A stretch of 5,144 nt of DNA from an uncultured Clostridia bacterium (GTDB lineage: Bacteria > Bacillota > Clostridia > Peptostreptococcales > Anaerovoracaceae), in the NCBI GenBank assembly GCA_946402595.1, contig CAMIWY010000127.1:1-5144 (forward strand), written 5' to 3'. The position numbers were made by a program, and so were the translations under genes. Below the pieces are notes generated by a model that ran no database searches, was not told the origin of the DNA, and worked only from the letters and a program-made list of their open reading frames with translations. Numbering within the stretch: the first letter of the stretch is position 1; each line of letters starts with the position of its first letter. Below are positions 1 to 4,848 of this stretch, one piece after another.

Positions 1-768
1 ATCTATGATTTTGCCATCGATCCCCCCGTCAGGCGTGTCATAGGTTATGATCAGGTTGTCCCATGGAACGATATCCGAGTTCTCGTACTCTGTGAGTTTC
101 AGCTCATTCCCTTTCATGTATCCGTCATCACCCGTCAGGCCGAGATGCTCCCAGTAAATTATCTTGCCGTCGCGCGGCCTTCTGATCTTGAAGTCAGGAA
201 TGCGTGCCACATCCGGGTGAGCCACAGAATCCTCATATCTGTATGGTATTCCGAAATGCTCAAGCCGCGCAGCAATGTACATCTCATTCTTGGAAAGCAT
301 TGGAGTCCCGTCAGCCGCGGTGTGCTTACGCTTCTCTGCATAGAATTCCTGCTGTCTTTCATAATCCTTCGCCCACGCCTCATCGCGCTGCCGCCCGTGA
401 TAGATCCCATCGCTCAGCTCCGGATGCTTTTCCAGGAATTTTGCCATCACGGATTCCTCGTCAGTATCAACATAATGCCTGAGCGCCATCTCCACGACCT
501 TGATGTCCTTGTCGATCCGCCCCAGGGCCTTCGTGATATAACTCTTGCGCACAAGCCCGAATATCTTCTCCGTGTCGCGCGAGATCCCGATCCGCTTCTC
601 CTTCTTCCTGTTGCCCTTCTTCGGCAGCAGCTGGTAATACACCCACCAGTCTTTGCGTCTGGAGCAATACAACGTTCCTTCCGGAAGCGTTTTCAGTTCA
701 TTCTCAAGGTCGCTCTTTCTTTCAAGCAGTATTTCCCGGATCCTTTCCAGTTCTTTTCTGTGTGTCAT
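1..768 (-). CDS. PD-(D/E)XK nuclease-like hypothetical protein, partial (C-terminus beyond the left edge)
   Basis: The minus-strand frame is open for 256 codons from an ATG at 768 to the window edge. GGAGGG at 774-779, five bases upstream of the ATG, fixes the start. Residues 1-28 look like a charged helix or coiled coil. Residues 31-62 (GTLYCSRRKDWWVYYQ, then a Lys/Arg-rich stretch) look like a small beta-rich section, and residues 63-100 are helical. The C-terminal part has the layout of a PD-(D/E)XK fold: SKNE (159-162), a GIPYRYE strand (173-179), IPDF (190-193, D192), YWEH (205-208, E207) and a LIITYDT strand (239-245). The canonical Lys two residues after the Glu is not present; L209 is there. 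From memory, similar proteins of about 270-300 residues are annotated as hypothetical in many clostridial genomes, so little should be missing. A nuclease role is inferred from the fold pattern only. The gene stands alone behind its own promoter at 839-868. Confidence 0.85.
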   Translation of the reverse strand, partial: MTHRKELERIREILLERKSDLENELKTLPEGTLYCSRRKDWWVYYQLLPKKGNRKKEKRIGISRDTEKIFGLVRKSYITKALGRIDKDIKVVEMALRHYVDTDEESVMAKFLEKHPELSDGIYHGRQRDEAWAKDYERQQEFYAEKRKHTAADGTPMLSKNEMYIAARLEHFGIPYRYEDSVAHPDVARIPDFKIRRPRDGKIIYWEHLGLTGDDGYMKGNELKLTEYENSDIVPWDNLIITYDTPDGGIDGKIID

Positions 769-800
769 GACATCCCTCCGGAGGACTTTTTTGTTTTGTT

Positions 801-835
801 GTTCATTTTAAAAAAATTTTGCCTAAATATGTACA
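801..835 (-). repeat. Spaced direct repeat, copy A (leader of nuclease-like gene)
   Basis: Read on the minus strand, this block runs GTGTACAT, then about 20 AT-rich bases, then AAAATGAAC. The two end blocks recur at exactly the same distance in copy B (1043-1077), while the interior is largely different. Copy A covers the predicted transcription start and the leader of the nuclease-like gene. Confidence 0.5.
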
Positions 836-838
836 CAA

Positions 839-868
839 ATTATAGCAGGTGCATCATTTTTTTGCCAG
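839..868 (-). promoter_or_regulatory. Extended -10 promoter of the nuclease-like gene
   Basis: On the minus strand a perfect TATAAT (839-844) is preceded by TGC, giving an extended -10 motif. An 18-base spacer separates it from CTGGCA (863-868), which matches TTGACA at four of six positions. Transcription would begin near 832 and leave a leader of about 64 bases before the ATG at 768. The position and orientation fit the nuclease-like gene and no other. Confidence 0.7.
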
Positions 869-1042
869 ACACCCCATGCTCTCAACGATGCGGCCTGTTT
901 CCGCAAGCAGCCATACTATCGCCGGATCCATGAAACCCAGTATTCTTAAGGTTTTTCGCAATGATGTTCTCTGAATGTGAATTATTACTCGATCAGATAT
1001 TAAGTCAGTAATACAGTGAGAATGGCCGCAAGTGCATTTTGT

Positions 1043-1077
1043 GTTCATTTTTGAGTAAAAATAATTCTAAATGTACA
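1043..1077 (-). repeat. Spaced direct repeat, copy B
   Basis: This is the partner of the block at 801-835, shifted by 242 bases. GTTCATTTT (1043-1051) and ATGTACAC (1071-1078) recur with the same 29-base offset, and 22 of 35 positions are identical without gaps. No -10 box as good as that of copy A lies next to it. It may be an operator, a relic of a tandem duplication, or chance similarity in AT-rich DNA. Confidence 0.45.
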
Positions 1078-1208
1078 CGATTTCAAAAAACTCCTATTTC
1101 GCTCATATTCATATACGCAAAATGATAAGTGAATAGGCAAATGGACAGGTGAATGGAATCAGTGTGACTCAGAAGATGAGATTCCGGCCAGCATGAACGT
1201 TGCACTAC

Positions 1209-1243
1209 AAAAGCCCAGTCCGGCACAAGACCGAAATGGGCTT
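1209..1243 (-). terminator. Possible Rho-independent terminator after the small membrane protein gene
   Basis: On the minus strand AAGCCCA...CGG pairs with CCG...TGGGCTT: a 13-position stem with one mismatch and one G-U pair around a 7-base loop, followed by only four T residues. It lies about 110 bases downstream of the stop at 1353 and faces the right way to end that transcript. The stem is convincing; the short T run keeps confidence moderate. Confidence 0.5.
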
Positions 1244-1352
1244 CGTATAGCTTTTGAAATCGTCTATTATCTGTTTTTCAAACTGCCTGTTACTTCTTGC
1301 GGGGACAGCTGTTGCAGTTTTGGTTTCTTTTATCCTCTTGCGAGAACCGATA

Positions 1353-1514
1353 TTACCGCTTATAGTTCGAGCCGTCTCCGAAATGGTTGAAGAGTTCTCT
1401 GATGAAGTTTACAGGTGGTCTCTTCTCGTCTTTGTGTTGGTTGATTGAGTATGCGAATACGCCTATGACCAGTGCTGCACATACTATTATTAGGATGATT
1501 TCAGTTGCACCCAT
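1353..1514 (-). CDS. Small single-span membrane protein, 53 residues, unknown function
   Basis: I chose the ATG at 1514 because GGAGGGG (1520-1526) sits five bases in front of it. A longer frame beginning at 1559 would read through that site and has no binding site of its own. The protein starts MGATEIILIIVCAALVIGVF, giving one hydrophobic segment at about residues 4-22. A charged region follows (QHKDEKRPP) and then a short, possibly amphipathic C-terminal part (NFIRELFNHFGDG). The short N-terminus and positive residues after the span suggest an N-out, C-in topology. The gene begins 89 bases behind the carbonic anhydrase-like gene with no terminator between, so the two are probably co-transcribed. 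I do not recognise the family. After the TAA the same frame continues for 20 codons with an NCNSC motif (see findings). Confidence 0.65.
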   Translation of the reverse strand: MGATEIILIIVCAALVIGVFAYSINQHKDEKRPPVNFIRELFNHFGDGSNYKR

Positions 1515-1519
1515 GTTTG

Positions 1520-1526
1520 CCCCTCC
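1520..1526 (-). promoter_or_regulatory. Ribosome binding site deciding the start of the 53-residue protein
   Basis: GGAGGGG on the minus strand lies five bases before the ATG at 1514. It is the only good site in the area and argues for the short form of the protein over the 68-residue reading. Confidence 0.75.
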
Positions 1527-1603
1527 TTCGTCATTGATTGCAGGTTCTTGTGCCTGCATCCTTGGTTATCGATTTCATGATCTGATGACTGCAATCCCGG
1601 TTA

Positions 1604-2089
1604 TTATTTGCCCTTCTGCTCTTTACTTTCTTCTATATACAGTTCGGCTGAGTAGCGGACGGCATCCATCTGCTCTGCAGTCAGCTCCTTCACGACTCTG
1701 GCCGGCCGGCCGAAAGCCATGCATCCATCGGGTATCACTGTGCCGCCTGTTACAAGGGAGCCAGCACCTATGATGCAGTTGCTGCCGATGACAGCCTTGT
1801 CCATGATGATCGACCCCATTCCTATAAGCGTGTTGTCCCCGATGGTGCAGCCGTGGATCAGGCACATGTGGCCGGCCGTAACGCCGCTGCCTATCTTCAC
1901 ATTGATCCCGTGGCCTGTGTGAATCATGCACAGGTCCTGGATGTTGGTGCCTTCACCAATATCCACGCGCTCTGCGTCGCCGCATCTTATGACAGTATTG
2001 TACCAGACGCTGCTGTCCTTACCTATCGTTATGCTCTCACCAACCAGTCTGGCACCGTCAGCTATGAATACGCTCTTATCTATGTTCAT
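1604..2089 (-). CDS. Gamma-class carbonic anhydrase-like protein (YrdA/PaaY-type left-handed beta-helix)
   Basis: The 161-residue protein is built of hexapeptide repeats (I-G-x-x-x patterns from about residue 20 to 118) with a C-terminal helix (136-155), the usual size and shape of the family. Members form trimers with a metal at each subunit interface. The three metal-binding histidines are present: H57 in TNIQDLCMIH, and H74 and H79 in GHMCLIHGC. Q51 and D52 also match family positions, and the GRPARVVKEL motif (127-136) precedes the helix as expected. The conserved Arg-x-Asp appears as R35-C-G-D38, with the Asp one place late. CO2 hydration is possible, but many bacterial homologues lack proven activity. 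The start ATG follows GGAGG (2102-2106) at a rather long 12-base distance. It is probably the first gene of a transcript that includes the small membrane protein. Confidence 0.92.
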   Translation of the reverse strand: MNIDKSVFIADGARLVGESITIGKDSSVWYNTVIRCGDAERVDIGEGTNIQDLCMIHTGHGINVKIGSGVTAGHMCLIHGCTIGDNTLIGMGSIIMDKAVIGSNCIIGAGSLVTGGTVIPDGCMAFGRPARVVKELTAEQMDAVRYSAELYIEESKEQKGK

Positions 2090-2246
2090 GAGGTCTGCCC
2101 CCCTCCGTTTCTCCGCGTTATTATCCGGACTGTCTCCTTATACCCTCTCGCTCTGTATAACAACCGGGAATTATCCCGCATTTAATTTCAGTCGCTATGT
2201 GCAGCTGCTTTCAACTGTTGTAAAGCTGTAACTGCACCTAATATCG

Positions 2247-2279
2247 TTATCAATAATATCACATTCATGTTATCATTAA
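2247..2279 (+). repeat. Direct repeat pair TTATCA(A/T)TAA
   Basis: TTATCAATAA (2247-2256) and TTATCATTAA (2270-2279) are spaced 23 bases start to start, about two helical turns. This spacing in a divergent promoter region is compatible with an operator for a dimeric regulator, but the sequence is AT-rich and simple, so chance is possible. Confidence 0.35.
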
Positions 2280-2300
2280 GTATACCATAACCTTCTGATC

Positions 2301-2356
2301 CGACGGGGACGGTCCCGTGGAAAAGTCTAACCACCACACTGTGCCCGGATCCGGGC
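2301..2356 (+). repeat. GC-rich palindromic tract ahead of the lipoprotein gene
   Basis: Two palindromes lie in a short GC-rich tract within AT-rich DNA: GGGAC-G-GTCCC (2306-2316) and a perfect 14-base palindrome, GCCCGGATCCGGGC (2343-2356). The second ends 11 bases before the GGGAGGG ribosome binding site. The GGGGACGGTCCC core resembles REP-like intergenic repeats I recall from Firmicutes genomes, though only one tract is visible here. It might instead be a structured mRNA leader. Confidence 0.45.
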
Positions 2357-2381
2357 AGGAATTTGAAGGGAGGGAACAAGA

Positions 2382-3308
2382 ATGAAGAAATACCTGAGCT
2401 TGCTAATTATCGCAGTACTCGCTCTGGCGCTCACAGCATGCGGCGGCAAATCCGGAAGCGAGGAGGCTGCGCCTGATGACGGGCAAAATCCAGTAATGAA
2501 CTATGTAGGAAATTACGTATGCGGCAGAGCTGCCGTTCTCATCGGAGCCACAGATGAGAAGGACGGTGCCAGCGCGTCCGTAACATGGTCAAGCAGCGCT
2601 GCAGAGAACAGCACATGGGAGATGACCGGAATCTTCGATCCGGAGGAAAAAAGATTCGAGTACCATGACTGCGTCAGAACAGATTATGTATATAAGGAAG
2701 ACGGCACAGTAGAATCTCAGGAAGAGGTCTACACAGGCGGCCACGGATTCATGTTCTTCGACGACAGCGGCGATAAGCTCACCATGACATGGCAGGATGA
2801 CCAGGAAGACATTGCCAAGGATATGACATTTGAATTTGCAACTGCGCCTGAAGAAGGTGAGCAGTCGACCGGCATGGCCAACCCATGGCAGACTGCAGAT
2901 ACACCGGAAGCTGCAGCTGAAGGTGCAGGCCTTGACGGATTCAGCGTCGCTGAAGCAGCGGTCCTCAGCATCGGCGAGGTAAAGCCTGAAGAATGCAGAT
3001 ACATGGACGGTCTTGCTGAGGTCGAAATGCCTGTCGGTGCAGTCGATCTGACTATCCGTAAGGGCAGAGCTGATGTTGCCACAGACGGCGATATCTCCGG
3101 CGACTACGGTGAATATGCACACACATGGACCCAGAACATCAAGGGTCTCGTGGTAACATGCTTCGGCAACCGCAAAGGCGAAGCCACAAAGACTATCTGG
3201 CAGGTCGATGACACATGTTATGCTATCCTTGCATACGGAGCAGGCGGAGATGATGATTTCGGTCTGAATCCGGACGACATCAACTCGCTCATCAACGGTA
3301 TCCAGTAG
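2382..3308 (+). CDS. Secreted lipoprotein, two-module, function unknown
   Basis: The 308-residue protein starts with a lipoprotein signal peptide: K2-K3, a hydrophobic stretch 5-18 and the lipobox LTAC with the lipidated Cys at 20. A flexible acidic linker follows (21-38). GGGAGGG (2368-2374), seven bases upstream, supports the start. Residues 41-153 form a beta-rich module (YVGNYVCGRAAVLI; VTWSSSAAENSTWEMTG; FDPEEKRFEYHDCV; LTMTWQDDQEDIAKDMTFEF) that resembles a lipocalin-like module I recall from Firmicutes lipoproteins. Residues 167-308 begin with NPW and a helix, TPEAAAEGAGLDGF, a pattern known from other cell-surface proteins of gut Firmicutes, and run to a beta-rich end. The protein is acidic and should sit on the outer face of the membrane. 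No catalytic motif is visible; ligand binding is a guess. It is a single-gene unit closed by a strong terminator. Confidence 0.9.
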   Translation: MKKYLSLLIIAVLALALTACGGKSGSEEAAPDDGQNPVMNYVGNYVCGRAAVLIGATDEKDGASASVTWSSSAAENSTWEMTGIFDPEEKRFEYHDCVRTDYVYKEDGTVESQEEVYTGGHGFMFFDDSGDKLTMTWQDDQEDIAKDMTFEFATAPEEGEQSTGMANPWQTADTPEAAAEGAGLDGFSVAEAAVLSIGEVKPEECRYMDGLAEVEMPVGAVDLTIRKGRADVATDGDISGDYGEYAHTWTQNIKGLVVTCFGNRKGEATKTIWQVDDTCYAILAYGAGGDDDFGLNPDDINSLINGIQ

Positions 3309-3323
3309 CCGTTCACACGGAAG

Positions 3324-3351
3324 ACCGGGAGGCGCACGCCTCCCGGTTTTT
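3324..3351 (+). terminator. Strong Rho-independent terminator of the lipoprotein gene
   Basis: ACCGGGAGG (3324-3332) pairs perfectly with CCTCCCGGT (3339-3347) around a six-base loop, followed by a run of T residues (3347-3351). It begins 16 bases after the stop codon at 3308. Confidence 0.93.
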
Positions 3352-3358
3352 AGTTTCT

Positions 3359-3688
3359 GTGATTCCAGTCAATTCGCAGCCTTCCGGATATGGATCTGTC
3401 GGTTGTCCATCTGCCCTACCTGGCAGATGGCATCAGCAATTGATTTCGCTGACGGTCATGCCCGCTATGAGGCCCGACTTCGTGCAGGGCATGTACGAAT
3501 CAGCCTTCTACTCGGAAGAGCTGTTCAGCAGCATCTATCCTGACTACCTTCACGGCGACAGCATCATCTCAGTTCCGCTCGACGCAGACGAAGAGATGCA
3601 GCTAGGATATGTGACCGTGGCAAAAAGGGAGCTGGGCGAGCTCGGCAGGATATATATAGACGAGATAAAAAAAACGATCCGGCGCTGA
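3359..3688 (+). pseudogene. C-terminal remnant of a LysR-type transcriptional regulator
   Basis: The frame ends with a stretch typical of the end of the LysR-family effector domain. RPDFVQGMYES is followed by SSIYPDYLHGDSIISVPLD, then QLGYVTVAKRELGELGRIYIDEIK. The N-terminal DNA-binding helix-turn-helix and most of the effector domain are absent. The frame opens with GTG directly behind the lipoprotein terminator and has no ribosome binding site, so it is unlikely to be expressed as a protein. From 3363 to 3443 a different frame reads LPDMDLSVVHLPYLADG, which also looks like LysR effector-domain sequence. This suggests that both deletion and frameshift have occurred. The remnant is convergent to the EamA transporter gene; LysR regulators often control such transporters, but a past link is only inference. 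A weak alternative is a short unrelated protein. Confidence 0.6.
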
Positions 3689-3714
3689 CCGAGTAAAAGA
3701 ACTCAGCCGTCCGG
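3667..3714 (-). terminator. Rho-independent terminator of the EamA transporter gene
   Basis: On the minus strand CCGG...GCTGA pairs with TCAGC...CCGG (arms within 3679-3714, small internal loop), followed closely by eight T residues (3667-3674). An alternative inner hairpin uses GAGT/ACTC. It lies about 70 bases downstream of the transporter stop at 3782 and overlaps the last codons of the LysR remnant. Confidence 0.7.
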
Positions 3715-3781
3715 ACCGCAATATATTCAGTATTATATGAAACCGGTGCCATGCAGACTATGAGTCCGTGCATGTACACAC

Positions 3782-4693
3782 CTATGCAGCAGGTTCTTCA
3801 TGAGCCTGCGTTTTCATATTCATAACCGCTATGGAAATAAGAACGAGCGCGATGCCTGCGATCTTGGCAATGCTCAGGCTCTGGCCGAAAACGACCAGTC
3901 CGATGATCGCTGCGACCACCGTCTCTACCGAAGCCAGCACCGGGATCCTTGAGGTCTCGGTGATTTTGCTTATACCGCTGTAGTAGGTAATGTAGCCCAT
4001 CGCAGACGGCACGATTCCGAACCCGATGAATACCAGGATGACCGGCCATGTGATCGGCACGCCTATCCCGTTCCACGGCCTGATCAGGAAGAAGAGCAGC
4101 AGCGCGCCGAATGCCTGCCCGTAGAATGCAGCTGTGTACGGGTTCTCCTGATCGGCACCTGTCCTCGAGAGGATCGGGAGCAGAGCGTATGTGAAGCCCG
4201 CAAGAATACCCATGATGATTCCGAATCCCGATATCTTCATGTCTGAGAAGTCACCGCCCGTAACGGTCAGGATGCATCCTATGATGTTGATGACGATCGC
4301 GAGGATCTTGTTGCGTGTCAATGGCTCACGGAAGAGGATAAGCGAAAGGAGCGCTACGTATACCGGCGATGTGTAGAGGAAAACGGCTGCCGTGGCCATG
4401 CCGCAGTGCTCGATCGTATTCATGTAGCAGATGTTGTACAGCGCCTGCGAGATGAATCCTACCAGCATGCAGGAGATGAGTCCGCGCCGGCTCACTCTGA
4501 AGAGGCTGGTCCCTCCCCCTTTCACCAGAAGTATGAGTGCCAGCATGATAGTCGCCGACAACACCCTGAAGAATGCCACAGGGCCGGCGCTCAGTCCCAG
4601 ATTAGACAGCAGAGTCGCGAAAAGCCCGATCGTCCCCCACAGCGAACCTGCCGCCAGTACCATTAAATACCCTTTGTTCTGTTCATTTTTCAT
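3782..4693 (-). CDS. EamA-family (drug/metabolite transporter superfamily) permease
   Basis: The 303-residue protein is of normal length for the family and consists of two homologous five-helix halves. Predicted spans lie near residues 8-28, 38-57, 73-93, 99-120, 129-146, 156-175, 187-204, 216-235, 248-269 and 273-293. The first repeat carries FLYTSPVYVALLSLILFRE (105-123) and the second PVLASVETVVAAIIGLVVFG (251-270), the usual EamA signature with a conserved Glu at 257. Such proteins export or import small metabolites such as amino acids or sugars across the cytoplasmic membrane. The substrate cannot be read from sequence. The ATG at 4693 is preceded by AGGAAAGAAG, a modest ribosome binding site, and by a near-consensus promoter (4727-4755). 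It forms a single-gene unit with its own terminator (3667-3714). Confidence 0.93.
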   Translation of the reverse strand: MKNEQNKGYLMVLAAGSLWGTIGLFATLLSNLGLSAGPVAFFRVLSATIMLALILLVKGGGTSLFRVSRRGLISCMLVGFISQALYNICYMNTIEHCGMATAAVFLYTSPVYVALLSLILFREPLTRNKILAIVINIIGCILTVTGGDFSDMKISGFGIIMGILAGFTYALLPILSRTGADQENPYTAAFYGQAFGALLLFFLIRPWNGIGVPITWPVILVFIGFGIVPSAMGYITYYSGISKITETSRIPVLASVETVVAAIIGLVVFGQSLSIAKIAGIALVLISIAVMNMKTQAHEEPAA

Positions 4694-4726
4694 TCGTTGA
4701 TCTTCTTTCCTGAATAAGTCCCGATG

Positions 4727-4755
4727 ATTTTATAACCACACCTCTCTTCTGTCAA
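4727..4755 (-). promoter_or_regulatory. Near-consensus sigma-A promoter of the EamA transporter gene
   Basis: On the minus strand a perfect TTGACA (4750-4755) is followed after exactly 17 bases by TAAAAT (4727-4732), five of six to consensus. Transcription would start near 4720 and give a short leader of about 27 bases with the ribosome binding site. No operator is obvious, so expression may be constitutive. Confidence 0.85.
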
Positions 4756-4788
4756 TCTCCACGGCCGCCGCGGATACGAATCCAATTC

Positions 4789-4832
4789 AAAAAAATAAGG
4801 CGCAAAGCCAGACGATGAGCCTGACTTTGCGC
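4789..4832 (-). terminator. Rho-independent terminator of the phosphate butyryltransferase gene
   Basis: GCGCAAAG (minus strand, 4832-4825) pairs with CTTTGCGC (4807-4800), extended inside by CAG/CTG across one mismatch. After a short gap comes a run of seven T residues (4795-4789). It begins 17 bases downstream of the stop codon at 4849 and separates this unit from the transporter promoter. Confidence 0.88.
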
Positions 4833-4848
4833 TCAGGGTTTTCAGCTA

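Larger units (their letters stand above)
769..1352. other. Long AT-rich intergenic stretch without a convincing gene
   Basis: These 584 bases separate two minus-strand genes. They hold the ribosome binding site and promoter of the nuclease-like gene, two copies of a spaced repeat (801-835 and 1043-1077) and a terminator-like hairpin (1209-1243). A 64-codon frame on the minus strand (854-1048) has no ribosome binding site and its stop lies inside the spacer of the promoter, so I do not call it a gene. Base composition is visibly richer in A and T than in the flanking genes. The stretch could be decayed sequence or an insertion relic, but no transposase or integrase fragment can be named. Confidence 0.6.
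2090..2381. other. Divergent intergenic region between the carbonic anhydrase-like and lipoprotein genes
   Basis: The two flanking genes point away from each other, so both promoters should lie here. I could not fix either: several weak -10-like boxes exist (for example GATAAT and TATAAG on the minus strand, CATAAC on the plus strand) but none has a good partner at normal spacing. The region contains a 5-base inverted repeat (CGGGA-ATTA-TCCCG, 2165-2178), a pair of direct repeats (2247-2279) and a GC-rich palindromic tract (2301-2356). The minus-strand frames here lack ribosome binding sites. Confidence 0.6.

Noticed and set aside
145..933. Long plus-strand frame of 262 codons
   Set aside because: It is the antisense shadow of the nuclease-like gene, starts in its middle, has no ribosome binding site, and continues into non-coding DNA with no recognisable domain.
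854..1048. 64-codon minus-strand frame beginning MNTKCTCGHSHC, with a segment GFMDPAIVWLLAE faintly like the C-terminal part of serine recombinases
   Set aside because: It has no ribosome binding site, its stop lies inside the spacer of the nuclease-like gene's promoter, and the similarity is too short to name a family.
1254..1448. Plus-strand frame with a hydrophobic N-terminus (64 codons) opposite the small membrane protein
   Set aside because: It begins at a TTG without a ribosome binding site; the opposite strand has a much better start signal.
1542..1561. Inverted repeat TGCAGG-N8-CCTGCA between the carbonic anhydrase-like and small membrane protein genes
   Set aside because: The stem is only six base pairs and no T run follows on either strand, so it is not a terminator; no other function can be supported.
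2188..2379. Minus-strand frame whose end (MNVILLITILGAV and on) looks like a small hydrophobic toxin-like peptide
   Set aside because: No ribosome binding site lies at a useful distance from either ATG, and the frame runs through the palindromic leader of the lipoprotein gene. The hydrophobicity follows from AT-rich sequence.
2589..3122. 177-codon minus-strand frame within the lipoprotein gene
   Set aside because: It is an antisense shadow of a gene with a clear signal peptide, ribosome binding site and terminator; its own sequence shows no domain.
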